A stretch of DNA of 35,658 nucleotides, from NCBI GenBank assembly GCA_031260285.1, contig JAIRKD010000071.1:1-35658 (forward strand), given 5' to 3'. Source of the DNA: Gemmatimonadota bacterium (GTDB lineage: Bacteria > Gemmatimonadota > Gemmatimonadetes > Longimicrobiales > Longimicrobiaceae). Each line of letters opens with the position of its first letter. The first letter of the stretch is position 1. Both the position numbers and the translations under genes were made by a program. The notes beneath the pieces are model-generated. The model searched no databases. It was given only the letters and a program-made list of their open reading frames with translations, and was not told the DNA's origin. This document shows positions 1-9,031 of this stretch, in pieces.

Positions 1-13
1 GCTCTTCCGATCT
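1..13. other. Illumina TruSeq adapter remnant at contig edge
   Basis: The first 13 bases, GCTCTTCCGATCT, are identical to the 3' end of the Illumina TruSeq adapter. This is best read as untrimmed library sequence at a contig terminus, not genomic DNA. The bases just after it may also be unreliable. Confidence 0.85.
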
Positions 14-239
14 TCCCAGAGCTGCCGGTCTGCGTCCCGGTCCGTGCTGTCGGCGGATTCCGTCAATGGAGTGGGGGCGGTCGGTAAGTAATCAACCCAT
101 CAGAGACAGACGCCAAACTTGAAGCAGATGAGGCATCGCTGCAATATCTCTTCTCGAAGTGGTATGATTCCATGAGGCATTATGCTTTTGGATCAATCCG
201 GAATAGGGGGAGCGGTGACCCTGACGTGTCCTTCGGAGT
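14..239. other. Left-edge region, no supported gene
   Basis: No convincing coding region was found between the adapter remnant and the fecR-like start. The three + strand frames close within the first ~120 bases and none of the short peptides resembles a known C-terminus. FecR-type regulators normally follow an ECF sigma gene, so the tail of one could lie here, but I cannot recognise it. A 9-bp direct repeat and a TATGAT -10-like hexamer at 163-168, without a good -35, lie in the second half. Confidence 0.4.
128..180 (+). repeat. Pair of 9-bp direct repeats, ATGAGGCAT
   Basis: ATGAGGCAT occurs at 128-136 and again at 172-180, a 44-bp offset close to four helical turns, just upstream of the fecR-like gene. 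The spacing would suit an operator, but a 9-mer pair can also occur by chance. Confidence 0.3.
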
Positions 240-1343
240 ATGATCGATAATAACCTGAACGACAACAACAACCTCGACTCCGGGGAAGGGGCCTCCGAAT
301 GGGAGGCTCTCGCCCGGTATCTGAGCGGCGAAAGCACTTCGGCTGAAAGGGCGGAGGTGGAGGCGCAGCTGGCCGTGGATCCTCCCCGGGCACGGCTTGT
401 GGCGGCCCTGGGTCGTGTGCCTGCCGTATCGGGTGTTGCACCTTCTTCGGATGTTGATATTGAAGCCGCTCTGGCCCGGGTCCGGGGCCGGCTGAGGGAA
501 GCTGATGTACGTCCGATCGGAACAGCACGTCGGACCCGGACGGGACGTGGACATGACCCGTTGGAGTCCGCCTGGCGAACCCCTCTGCTTCGGGCGGCAG
601 GGATCGCCGCTCTTGCTGCCGGCGCTGGTGTCGTCTACCTGCGAGGGGCTCGTGACGCCGCACCCGTGGCTGTCGCGGATTCCGGTGAAGTAATGGTTGT
701 CGCCACCGAAACCGCCCGGATTGACTCGCTCTTCCTCTCCGATGGCTCGCGGGTCATCCTCGGACCGGGGAGCACGCTTGCAATCCATCCGGATTTTGGT
801 GGTTCCAGTCGTGAGCTGACCCTCCGCGGAGAGGCGATGTTTGACGTCCTTCACGACGAGGCCCACCCCTTCATCATCCATGTTCCGGGCGGAATTGTAG
901 AGGATCTCGGTACAACTTTCAGTGTAAGGACCGGCGCGGATGAGGCTACCCGGGTGGTCGTCGCGGAAGGCTCGGTGAATCTGCGAAGCGAATCGCGAAC
1001 CGGGGCGGGTGAGGTTGTTCTTCTTCCGGGAGATCGGGGGATACTTCCGCGAGAGGGGGCTCCGACAGCGGAACACGGAAGTACTGTTGATGAGGACTTC
1101 GCCTGGACCCGGGGGATCCTCTCGTTCCGCGACGCCTCGATCGCCGAGGTTGATTCCGAGCTGACCCGCTGGTACGGCTATCACTTCCGGGTTGCTGATC
1201 CGGATCTGGCTGATCGCCGTCTCACCGCGGCGTTTGAGGGGGAATCACCTCCGCAGATCGGTGAGATCATCGCTCTTGCTCTGGGCGGGCGCCTGGAGCT
1301 GCAGGGCGATACAATTGTGATTCTTCCGACGGGACTCCGTTGA
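240..1343 (+). CDS. FecR-family anti-sigma regulator (transmembrane)
   Basis: This 367-residue protein is a FecR-type inner-membrane regulator that would relay a signal from an outer-membrane TonB receptor to a cytoplasmic ECF sigma factor. Residues 1-110 form the cytoplasmic part. One membrane helix lies at about 116-134. A FecR domain (about 160-255, containing the LSDGSRVILGPGSTL and GEAMFDV type motifs) and a C-terminal DUF4974-like segment (about 290-361, starting GILSFRDAS) would be periplasmic. The ATG at 240 is preceded by CGGAG almost without spacing, and no in-frame alternative with a better site was seen. The gene ends in a TTGA overlap with the receptor gene, so the two are translationally coupled. 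The partner sigma factor is not visible and presumably lies left of the window. Family assignment is firm; the inducing substrate is unknown. Confidence 0.9.
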   Translation: MIDNNLNDNNNLDSGEGASEWEALARYLSGESTSAERAEVEAQLAVDPPRARLVAALGRVPAVSGVAPSSDVDIEAALARVRGRLREADVRPIGTARRTRTGRGHDPLESAWRTPLLRAAGIAALAAGAGVVYLRGARDAAPVAVADSGEVMVVATETARIDSLFLSDGSRVILGPGSTLAIHPDFGGSSRELTLRGEAMFDVLHDEAHPFIIHVPGGIVEDLGTTFSVRTGADEATRVVVAEGSVNLRSESRTGAGEVVLLPGDRGILPREGAPTAEHGSTVDEDFAWTRGILSFRDASIAEVDSELTRWYGYHFRVADPDLADRRLTAAFEGESPPQIGEIIALALGGRLELQGDTIVILPTGLR

Positions 1344-3901
1344 CGGAACGCAGTGTCAGGTCGTCTGATATCCTTTCCGCCGCCAGGGCATTTCCCATCG
1401 CTCTGGTGGCGTTTCTGCTGTCGTCCGGAAGTCTGATCGCACAGCCGGTCCCGATCCGGGAGGACTCCCCTTCATCCGTTCATGCCAGGCAGGCTGTCAC
1501 GGAATGGCCGGCTCCTCTCAACCGTATTGTCAGCCTTGATCTGAACGACCGGACCCGGGGTGAGCTGCTGGATGAGCTCACCCGGGATACGGGTATCCGC
1601 TTTTCATACAGTCCCCGGCTGATCGGTGCGGACCGGAAGGTTCACGGTGTGATCCGTTCCCTTCCTCTCGGGGATGCACTTTGCGAGTTGCTTCGGCCAG
1701 ACGTATCGGATTCTGAACCTCTGCCCGAGGTCCTGCCTGCGGTAGCCGCGAGTGATCATGTCGTACTCGCCCCCGTTTCATCGGTCTCGATTCCGGCTTC
1801 GGTGCTTGCCGACTGGACGGTTCCCCTCGCCCCCCTGGTTGTCACCGGCGACCCTGCTCTGTTTGCGGAGCACTTCATGGACGGGTCCATCCAGCGGATT
1901 GATTCGGATCGTATCGAGAGCCTGGGCGGACGTGATCTCGCGGCAATCCTGCGTGCTGTTGTTCCGGGGTTCGGTGGATGGTCATCGTTTCCAGCGGGGA
2001 CAAACAGCTCAACCGGTCTTCGGGGTGCGAGTTCCTTCTCGACATCGGGACCGGTGGTTTATCTGGATGGGATACAGGTTGCTGATCCGCTCATACTCTC
2101 CAGAATCGCTCCGGAAGTGGTCGAAAATATCGAGATTGTAAGGGGCCCCGCCGGAGCTGTTCTTTATGGCGCAAACGCCATGGACGGCGTTATCCGGATC
2201 CGGACGAGAAGGGCTGCTGACCGTTTCTCCCAGGCCAACCTCCAGATGCGTTCAACCGCGGGGATTACGACCGGCAGCCTTACCGCCAGCCGTTCATTGT
2301 CACAGGATCATGCATTGACGGGTTGGCTGGGTTCCTCTGCGCGTTCGGTGGCGTTTGCTCTTTCGGGCGGAACCGGGCGCGGTGCGGATCCCCAGACAGC
2401 CACACACCATTTCTCCTTCACCGGAAATGGCCAGACCGTCAGAGGTCCCCGGAGTCTGGCGGCAACCGCGCGCCTGGGGTATGAAGGCACCACCCGGTAT
2501 GTATCAACGCAGGGTGTTTCTGCTGCCGAGTCTCCATGGCCTGAGAAGATCGCGATATCGGCTTCGGACTTCGCGCTCTCTCAGGAGAAGGGACGCTGGT
2601 CCTGGAAAGCTGATAACCATGCCGTTGTGAACTATACGGTTGGAACAACAGCAACTTTTGCGACTTCCTCCCGCTGGTTACACTCTATCGTTGCGGGGCT
2701 GGATGGATACCGGCGGACCGGCGCTGATGGTTCTCCGGATTCGTCCGGCTCCATGGGCTACGAAGCAGCGGGTGGTACCGGCGACCTTCTCTCCATCCGG
2801 AGCACCTCGGACTTCCGGATGGTTTCTGATGGCGGAGTCGCGGCGGATCTTACCTTTATCGGGGATTATTCGCTGCTGAGGGAGACGGAGACAGTCAGGG
2901 CGACCAGAGGATGGTCGGCGGATTCAGGAGGGCCCCCCACCTTTGAACTGGCCCGTGAGTATGGTTCCCTGGGCTCCGCGTTATACGCAACAGGCAGCTA
3001 TCACGATCGTCTGCGGGTTGATGCCGGTGTTCGTCTTCAGACCAGCCCCGACACTGGCGCGGGAACGGAAGTCCGTGCGCTTCCCGTGCTCAACAGCTCT
3101 TTCAAAATGGGATGGGAAGGGATTGCTGCGACTCTGCACGCGGGGTACGGAAGCGGAATCCGCGCGCCGAATCTGTCTCTCAACGACGCGCTGATAGTGG
3201 GTGTTTCAACGGTTTCTCTCCTCACGGAAACGCAGACCGGTACGGAGGTTGGCGTTGATCTGAGACTGGGGAACAGGCTTTTATTCGGAATCACCCGTTT
3301 TGACCAGCGCGCCTCAAGTCCGATTTCGATCCCTTCCTCGCGCTGGCAGATACTTCCGGTGGCTTCGGAGCTCGTCTCTTCCGGGGAGATGCTGGGCGAG
3401 ATATCGAACCGGGGATGGGAGTTCACCTCTTCCGCCACCGCCGGTCCATTCGCTCTGGACGCCTCACTCTCCACCGTTCAGAGTCTGATTACCCGGCTTC
3501 CTGATAGTTACCGGGGGAACCTTCAGGAGGGGGACCGGATGTACTCCGCTCCCGCGGTAACGGCCGGAGTCGGCGGTTCCTGGATGGCGTCCCGGGGTTC
3601 CCTTTCACTTACTGCTTCCCGGGCATGGAACTGGGTCGGCGTGAACAGCGCGCAATATGCCTCCGGCGCGCAGATGTCCGGGGAAAGCATGGGCCCGGTC
3701 TCTTCTGATGGACTGCGGGAAGGATGGAGCATCTACGACGGAGCACCCCGCATCTCCGCCAGCGGCTCCTTCCTCATCCACCCGGATCTGAGCCTTCTCC
3801 TCGGGGTGGACAACCTCTGGGGAGACCAGCGCGGCGAGCCGGATCCGTTGGTGACGGTGCCCGGCCGAAGCTTTTCCGTGGGGCTGCGGGCGAGTTTCTG
3901 A
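1340..3901 (+). CDS. TonB-dependent receptor with STN signalling domain
   Basis: This 853-residue outer-membrane receptor is of the signal-transducing kind. It has a signal peptide (1 to about 34, hydrophobic core around FPIALVAFLL), an STN (secretin/TonB short N-terminal) domain at about 63-120, a TonB-box-like stretch LAPLVVTG at 163-170, a plug at about 180-292 and a beta-barrel to the end. The last residue is Phe, as expected for BAM-dependent barrel insertion. The TTG start overlaps the fecR stop (TTGA), and the next Met is at residue 180, so TTG is the only sensible start. STN plus FecR is the classic cell-surface-signalling pair, known for siderophore uptake in proteobacteria and for glycans in Bacteroidetes. 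The substrate cannot be told from sequence. Confidence 0.92.
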   Translation: MTERSVRSSDILSAARAFPIALVAFLLSSGSLIAQPVPIREDSPSSVHARQAVTEWPAPLNRIVSLDLNDRTRGELLDELTRDTGIRFSYSPRLIGADRKVHGVIRSLPLGDALCELLRPDVSDSEPLPEVLPAVAASDHVVLAPVSSVSIPASVLADWTVPLAPLVVTGDPALFAEHFMDGSIQRIDSDRIESLGGRDLAAILRAVVPGFGGWSSFPAGTNSSTGLRGASSFSTSGPVVYLDGIQVADPLILSRIAPEVVENIEIVRGPAGAVLYGANAMDGVIRIRTRRAADRFSQANLQMRSTAGITTGSLTASRSLSQDHALTGWLGSSARSVAFALSGGTGRGADPQTATHHFSFTGNGQTVRGPRSLAATARLGYEGTTRYVSTQGVSAAESPWPEKIAISASDFALSQEKGRWSWKADNHAVVNYTVGTTATFATSSRWLHSIVAGLDGYRRTGADGSPDSSGSMGYEAAGGTGDLLSIRSTSDFRMVSDGGVAADLTFIGDYSLLRETETVRATRGWSADSGGPPTFELAREYGSLGSALYATGSYHDRLRVDAGVRLQTSPDTGAGTEVRALPVLNSSFKMGWEGIAATLHAGYGSGIRAPNLSLNDALIVGVSTVSLLTETQTGTEVGVDLRLGNRLLFGITRFDQRASSPISIPSSRWQILPVASELVSSGEMLGEISNRGWEFTSSATAGPFALDASLSTVQSLITRLPDSYRGNLQEGDRMYSAPAVTAGVGGSWMASRGSLSLTASRAWNWVGVNSAQYASGAQMSGESMGPVSSDGLREGWSIYDGAPRISASGSFLIHPDLSLLLGVDNLWGDQRGEPDPLVTVPGRSFSVGLRASF

Positions 3902-4098
3902 GTTCGTTCCCTGGACTTCATGAATAAATCGGAACTTCTTCAAGGGTGCAGGATTACTCAACAGGCGGGGTTTCAGTGTCTGCGCGTGTTTCCTAAATGC
4001 GATCCGGGCATTATTCTTTGAAGGATTGCCACGAAGCCACGACTGCAACCACTTGTTCTCGTCGGAGTTCCTCCGTTTCACCCATACCGATCAAGCTG

Positions 4099-6036
4099 AT
4101 GATCCTCTCGACACGTCGCATTGTGGGGTGCCTTGTGGTGCTCGCCGCGGCCGGATGCGCGAGCGCTCAACAACCCTCAGCCTCATCCGCGGTAGCTCCC
4201 GCGGGAGATGTGGAGTGGCGCGCATATGGCCGGGAGTCGGGCTCCCAATACTCTCCTCTTTCGCAGATTGACGCTTCCAATGTCTCCCGTCTCAAGGTGG
4301 CATGGGAGTGGGAAGCCTCGGATGTTCTCGGCGAAGAGAACGAATTCCGGAACCAGAGCACGCCGCTCATGGTCAACGGAGTTCTCTACTTCTCCGCCGG
4401 AACAGATCGCGTTGTTATCGCGGCGGACGCAAAGACGGGGCGTACGAAGTGGACCTACCGTCTTGAGGACGAGCGGAATGGTCGGGCTCCGCGCGCCAAC
4501 TCGGGCCGGGGTGTTTCCTACTGGGAGAGCGGCAGCGATCGCCGGATCATTGTTGTGACTCCGGGCTTCCGGGTTGTGGCCCTCAACGCCGAGACGGGTC
4601 AGCCGGTGCCGACCTTTGGTCGTAACGGGGTTGTTGATCTGAAGGAGATCCATGGGGTCGCCGAGAACGCCGTGATCGGTGCTTCGTCGCCGCCGGCGAT
4701 CTACGAAGATGTGATCGCCATCGGGCCGGCACTCGCGGTTGGTCTTGCTCCTCCCTCGCGCAATAACGTTGTCGGGGCTGTGGTCGCTCTGGACGCCCGG
4801 ACCGGTGCCGTCCGGTGGCGATTCAACACGGTTCCCCGTGAAGGGGAGTTCGGGGTTGAGACCTGGAAGGACGACTCCTGGACGTACACGGGTAATGCGG
4901 GTGTCTGGGCTCCCATCACGGTGGACAAGGCGCGCGGCATCATGTACCTCCCCGTAGAGGGCGCCACCGGCGACTACTACGGCGGCCATCGTCCGGGTGA
5001 CAACCTCTTCGCCACAACCATTGTGGCCGTCAACGCCCTGACCGGAGAGCGGATCTGGCACTTCCAGACGATTCACCACGATATCTTCGACTGGGATAAC
5101 CCCACCGCTCCGATTCTGGCCGATGTGAATGTGAACGGGACCACCCGTCCGGTGATCGTCCAGCTCACGAAGCAGGCGTTTGCGTACGTTCTGGATCGCG
5201 TCACGGGTGAGCCCATCTGGCCGATTGTGGAGCGTCCGGTTCCAACGACAGAAACCCCGGGCGAAGCTGCTTCCCCGACCCAGCCGATTCCGACCCGTCC
5301 GGCTCCGTACGATCGCCAGGGCGTGACAGTTGAAGATCTGATCGACTTCACTCCGTCGCTCCGCGCGGAGGCTGTTGAAGCGATCAAGCCCTTCCGCCTC
5401 GGGCCGGTTTTCTCCCCCGCCTCACTTCGTGATGCCGCGGACGGGACGCAGGGAACGCTGACGCTCCCGGGAACGCTTGGTGGTACCAACTGGGAAGGCG
5501 GCGCTGTTGACTCGGAGACCGGCATTCTGTACGTCGGTTCGCACACCAGCCCGGCGGTGCTCTCGCTTCTCCCGGGCGGTGAACGCAGCGACATGAACTA
5601 CATCATGTCCAGCGGTCGCGTCCCTCAGATCCAGGGGCTTCCGCTCATCAAGCCGCCGTATAGCCGTGTCACGGCGATTGATCTCAAGACGGGTGACCAC
5701 GCCTGGATGATTGCGGCTGGTGACACACCGGACGAGATCAAGAACAACCCGGCACTTGCCGGCGTAAACGTCCCGCGTACCGGTACGCCGGGAGCCCGCC
5801 CACTGCTCATGGTGACAAAGTCGCTTGTCTTCGAGGGTGAAGGGCAGGGTGGAGGATCATACCTTCACGCGCTCAACAAGAGCACGGGTGAGATTGTGTT
5901 CAGCTACCCGCTGGATGCCTCTGTCTCCAGCATACCGATGACCTATTCGGTGGATGGAAAGCAGTATATCACCTTCTGGATCGGCGACGCCGGTACGCGT
6001 GTTCGCTCGCGCCTGGTAACACTCGCGCTGCCATAA
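4099..6036 (+). CDS. Secreted PQQ-dependent (quinoprotein) dehydrogenase
   Basis: This 645-residue protein of the PQQ-dependent alcohol/glucose dehydrogenase family has eight-bladed propeller-type repeats. Diagnostic segments are the N-terminal WRAYGRESGSQYSPLSQI, the GVWAPITVD blade, the HHDIFDWDN segment (about 326-334) typical of the membrane glucose dehydrogenase branch, and the C-terminal MTYSVDGKQYITFWIG. It would oxidise an alcohol or aldose in the periplasm and pass electrons to the respiratory chain. The open frame extends upstream to 3997, but the extra residues do not look coding. The ATG at 4099 gives a proper export signal whose LAAAGC end may be a lipobox (Cys20), with ASA/QQ as an alternative signal peptidase I site. 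There is no CXXCH haem motif, so an external electron acceptor is needed. No PQQ synthesis genes lie in the window. Confidence 0.88.
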   Translation: MILSTRRIVGCLVVLAAAGCASAQQPSASSAVAPAGDVEWRAYGRESGSQYSPLSQIDASNVSRLKVAWEWEASDVLGEENEFRNQSTPLMVNGVLYFSAGTDRVVIAADAKTGRTKWTYRLEDERNGRAPRANSGRGVSYWESGSDRRIIVVTPGFRVVALNAETGQPVPTFGRNGVVDLKEIHGVAENAVIGASSPPAIYEDVIAIGPALAVGLAPPSRNNVVGAVVALDARTGAVRWRFNTVPREGEFGVETWKDDSWTYTGNAGVWAPITVDKARGIMYLPVEGATGDYYGGHRPGDNLFATTIVAVNALTGERIWHFQTIHHDIFDWDNPTAPILADVNVNGTTRPVIVQLTKQAFAYVLDRVTGEPIWPIVERPVPTTETPGEAASPTQPIPTRPAPYDRQGVTVEDLIDFTPSLRAEAVEAIKPFRLGPVFSPASLRDAADGTQGTLTLPGTLGGTNWEGGAVDSETGILYVGSHTSPAVLSLLPGGERSDMNYIMSSGRVPQIQGLPLIKPPYSRVTAIDLKTGDHAWMIAAGDTPDEIKNNPALAGVNVPRTGTPGARPLLMVTKSLVFEGEGQGGGSYLHALNKSTGEIVFSYPLDASVSSIPMTYSVDGKQYITFWIGDAGTRVRSRLVTLALP

Positions 6037-6076
6037 ACGGAGCAGCTTCCGAGTGATCCCTGAGTGGATCCTCTGA

Positions 6077-6118
6077 CGAAGGCCCCGGTGTGAATGGCGC
6101 ACCGGGGCCTTCGTTTTT
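6077..6118 (+). terminator. Strong Rho-independent terminator after the quinoprotein gene
   Basis: A perfect 14-bp stem (CGAAGGCCCCGGTG at 6077-6090 with its complement at 6100-6113) and a 9-nt loop are followed at once by TTTTT. It lies 40 bases past the quinoprotein stop and separates that gene from glyA. Confidence 0.93.
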
Positions 6119-6171
6119 GTGTATGAACCTCTGTCATGTGACTCCAGCATCCGTTTTTGTCGTTCTGCCAC

Positions 6172-6200
6172 TCGACATACAAGCGTTGCAGGAGTACCAT
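6172..6200 (+). promoter_or_regulatory. Candidate sigma-70-type promoter for glyA
   Basis: TCGACA (6172-6177, 5 of 6 to the -35 consensus) and TACCAT (6195-6200, 4 of 6 to the -10) are separated by 17 bases. The pair lies downstream of the terminator and about 50 bases before the glyA start. Consensus in this organism is unknown, so this is tentative. Confidence 0.35.
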
Positions 6201-6252
6201 ATGTTCTTCCAGAAACGTTTCTGAAGATTTGAACCTCGCTCCCTTCGAACTC

Positions 6253-7494
6253 ATGCAATCGCTGAACGATACAGATCCGGAGATCCAGCGTCTGATTCTC
6301 GCGGAGGCCGATCGTCAGGCCAGCCAGCTTGAGATGATTGCCTCGGAGAACTTCGTTTCGCCCGCCGTTATGCAGGCGATGGGAAGTGTTCTCACCAATA
6401 AATACGCGGAAGGCGTCCCCGGTCGGCGGTACTACGGTGGATGCGAGATCGTGGATGAGGTTGAACGGCTTGCCCGGCAGCGGCTGCTCTCCCTCTTCGG
6501 AGCGGACCATGCCAACGTGCAGCCTCACTCGGGTGCGCAGGCCAACATGGCGGCCTACTTCGCTCTCCTTGAGCCGGGCGACACCCTTCTGGGAATGAAC
6601 CTGTCCGAGGGTGGACACCTCACTCACGGGTCGCCGGTCAACTTCAGCGGCCGCCTTTACAAGGTGGTTCCCTACGGCGTACGCCCGGATACCCACCGGA
6701 TCGATTACGATTCGCTCCGGGCGCTGGCGCTGGAACACCGCCCCAGGGTGATCGTTGCGGGAGGTAGTGCCTATCCGCGGACGATCGACTTTGAAGCGTT
6801 CAGCCAGATCGCCCGGGAGTCCGGTGCCCGGCTTGTGGTTGATATGGCCCATATCGCGGGTCTCGTGGCGGCGGGCGATCATCCCAGCCCTGTGCCATGG
6901 GCGGACATTGTCACCTCGACAACACACAAGACGCTTCGCGGGCCACGTGGCGGCCTGATCCTCGCCCGTGAGGAGCACGCAAAGGCGATCGACAAGCAGG
7001 TCTTCCCGGGAGTCCAGGGCGGGCCGCTGATGCACGTGATCGCCGCCAAGGCGGTTTCCTTCCATGAGGCGCTGCAGCCTGATTTCAAGCGCTACTCCGC
7101 GAACGTCATCGCAAACGCCCGGGTGCTGGCGGAGTCACTGCTTGAAAGAAACTTCACGCTTATCTCGGGTGGTACTGACAACCATCTCCTTCTCCTTGAT
7201 CTCCGGAACAAGAAGATCACGGGGAAGGACGGTGAAAAGGCCCTTGAGCGGGCGGGTATCACGGCCAACAAGAATACTGTTCCGGGAGAGACGGAGTCGC
7301 CCTTTGTGACATCGGGGATCCGGCTCGGCACGCCAGCGCTCACCACCCGCGGGCTTGGTGAGGCGGAAATGCGTGAGATCGCCCGGCTGATCGATACGGC
7401 AATCACCGGTGCGAATGATGAAGCGGTGCTCAACCGTGTTCGCGGAGAAGTCGCGGAGATCTGCAGCCGCTTTCCGCTTTACGGGAGACCGTAA
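6253..7494 (+). CDS. glyA: Serine hydroxymethyltransferase
   Basis: GlyA is a cytoplasmic PLP enzyme that interconverts serine and glycine while loading one-carbon units on tetrahydrofolate. The 413-residue length matches the bacterial family (about 415). Visible hallmarks are the N-terminal [31 protein letters not shown], the [10 protein letters not shown] segment, and the PLP-lysine motif [12 protein letters not shown] with Lys226. The frame is open back to 6157, but residues before [12 protein letters not shown] do not resemble the family, so the ATG at 6253 is chosen even though its Shine-Dalgarno is weak. A terminator upstream and a 130-base gap downstream suggest it is transcribed on its own. 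Confidence 0.97.
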   Translation: MQSLNDTDPEIQRLILAEADRQASQLEMIASENFVSPAVMQAMGSVLTNKYAEGVPGRRYYGGCEIVDEVERLARQRLLSLFGADHANVQPHSGAQANMAAYFALLEPGDTLLGMNLSEGGHLTHGSPVNFSGRLYKVVPYGVRPDTHRIDYDSLRALALEHRPRVIVAGGSAYPRTIDFEAFSQIARESGARLVVDMAHIAGLVAAGDHPSPVPWADIVTSTTHKTLRGPRGGLILAREEHAKAIDKQVFPGVQGGPLMHVIAAKAVSFHEALQPDFKRYSANVIANARVLAESLLERNFTLISGGTDNHLLLLDLRNKKITGKDGEKALERAGITANKNTVPGETESPFVTSGIRLGTPALTTRGLGEAEMREIARLIDTAITGANDEAVLNRVRGEVAEICSRFPLYGRP

Positions 7495-7506
7495 CGGACT
7501 TCATGT

Positions 7507-7546
7507 GGAGGAGGCGGGTTCCCGTTTTACGGGTTCCTCCTCCTCC
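7507..7546 (+). terminator. Imperfect hairpin after glyA
   Basis: GGAGGAGG (7507-7514) can pair with CCTCCTCC (within 7536-7546), and an inner CCCGT/ACGGG stem sits between them. There is no T-run behind it, so it is only a weak terminator candidate. Confidence 0.4.
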
Positions 7547-7628
7547 GCTGTTGTTCAGGCTCATCCATTCTCCCGGCACTCTGAATCATTGAATAACCAC
7601 GCGTATCCCGCGTTGGAGAGGTGTGTTG

Positions 7629-9020
7629 ATGAAGAAGGCGTATATCGAGACGTACGGCTGTCAGATGAACGTCAGCGACTCTGAACTGATGCACGGGATT
7701 CTCGCGGAGAACGGGTATTCAGCTGCTGAAGCGCCGGAGGATGCTGATGTGATTCTCGTCAACACATGCGCGATCCGGGAGCACGCGGAGCAGAGAGTCA
7801 TCGGGCGGGTGGGGCAGCTTCAGCAGTACAGGCGTCCGGGTGTGGTGATCGGGGTTACAGGTTGCATGGCCCAACGACTTGGGCCGGACCTCCTGAACCG
7901 GGCGGGCGGAGTTGATCTTGTCATGGGTCCGGACGCATACCGGACGCTTCCGGAAGCACTCTCCGCCATCACCGGAAAAGCTCCGCAGCCTCCCCGCGAG
8001 ACGGGCCGGCTGCCGATTCCGGGCGCCACGGGTGCGGGGATGACGGGTGGTGGGGGTCTGGCCGTTCTGAACTTCGACCCTTTCGAGAATTACGAGGGGA
8101 TTGCTCCACGCCGTACTTCAGCTGTATCAGCCTGGGTTCCGGTGCAGCGCGGGTGCAACTACCGGTGTACCTACTGCATCGTCCCGTATGTCCGGGGTGA
8201 CGAGAAGAACCGCCGGCCGGAGGAGATCCTCGCGGAGGTCGCCTCTCTTGTTGAAGCAGGGGTGCCGGAGATTGTCCTGCTTGGTCAGACAGTCAACTCC
8301 TGGGAGCACGAGGACTGGAACTTTCCCCGGCTTCTCCGGGAGGTTGCGCGTACAGCCGGAGTCCGGCGGGTACGGTTCACCTCCCCGCACCCGAACGACT
8401 TCACCCGGGAGCTGGTTGAGGTGATGGCCTCGGAACCGACCGTCTGCAAACAGCTTCATCTGCCCGTTCAGTCGGGCCACGATCGTACACTGAAGCGGAT
8501 GCTCCGTCGCTATTCAACAGAGCAATATCTGGAGAAGATCAGCTGGGTGCGCGAGGCGATTCCCGATATCGTTCTCTCGACGGATGTGATTGTTGCCTTT
8601 CCGGGAGAGACCGATGCGGAGTATGAGGCCACGCTGGATCTGATGCGGGCGGTCCGGTTTGATGATGCATATCTCTACCGTTACTCGCCGCGGGAGGGAA
8701 CGCCCGCGACCCGGCTTCCTGAAGACCAACGGATTCCCGACGCTGTCGCGCAGGAGCGGCTGGAACGTCTGATCGACCTCCATCGCGTCATTCAGATGGA
8801 GATCAATACCGCCGAGGTCGGTCGCGTTGAGGAAGTCCTCGTCGAAAAAGAGGCAAAACGGGGTGGCCTCCAGGGGAAGACGGAAGGGAACAAGGTTGTG
8901 GTGTTTGACGGAGATCCGGGGCTGATCGGTCGTTTTGTAAACGTCCGCCTCACCTCCACCTCCGGGTCGACATTCGCCGGTGAGCTCACCGACGAAGAAC
9001 CGCTTCAGCGCGTTGCATAG
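7629..9020 (+). CDS. miaB: tRNA-2-methylthio-N6-dimethylallyladenosine synthase MiaB
   Basis: MiaB is a radical-SAM methylthiotransferase that converts i6A37 to ms2i6A37 in tRNAs reading UNN codons. The 463-residue protein has the N-terminal UPF0004 domain with cluster cysteines at Cys11 (YGCQMN), Cys47 (NTCAIREHAE) and Cys79 (GCMAQ). The radical-SAM motif RGCNYRCTYC gives Cys176, Cys180 and Cys183, and a C-terminal TRAM domain covers about the last 65 residues. GGAGAGG at 7615-7621 is 7 bases from the ATG at 7629, which decides this start over the in-frame GTG at 7623. The CAIREHAE signature separates MiaB from RimO and MtaB. The LapA-like gene begins 11 bases after the stop. Confidence 0.96.
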   Translation: MKKAYIETYGCQMNVSDSELMHGILAENGYSAAEAPEDADVILVNTCAIREHAEQRVIGRVGQLQQYRRPGVVIGVTGCMAQRLGPDLLNRAGGVDLVMGPDAYRTLPEALSAITGKAPQPPRETGRLPIPGATGAGMTGGGGLAVLNFDPFENYEGIAPRRTSAVSAWVPVQRGCNYRCTYCIVPYVRGDEKNRRPEEILAEVASLVEAGVPEIVLLGQTVNSWEHEDWNFPRLLREVARTAGVRRVRFTSPHPNDFTRELVEVMASEPTVCKQLHLPVQSGHDRTLKRMLRRYSTEQYLEKISWVREAIPDIVLSTDVIVAFPGETDAEYEATLDLMRAVRFDDAYLYRYSPREGTPATRLPEDQRIPDAVAQERLERLIDLHRVIQMEINTAEVGRVEEVLVEKEAKRGGLQGKTEGNKVVVFDGDPGLIGRFVNVRLTSTSGSTFAGELTDEEPLQRVA

Positions 9021-9031
9021 CGACGTCCGGA

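Noticed and set aside
180-1184. 334-codon minus-strand open frame opposite the fecR-like gene
   Set aside because: It lies fully antisense to a convincing FecR protein, has no recognisable domain and is rich in Arg/Gly/Pro as expected for a high-GC shadow frame.
5857-7065. 402-codon minus-strand open frame over glyA
   Set aside because: Antisense to a well-conserved glyA including its PLP-lysine motif; composition is that of a shadow frame.
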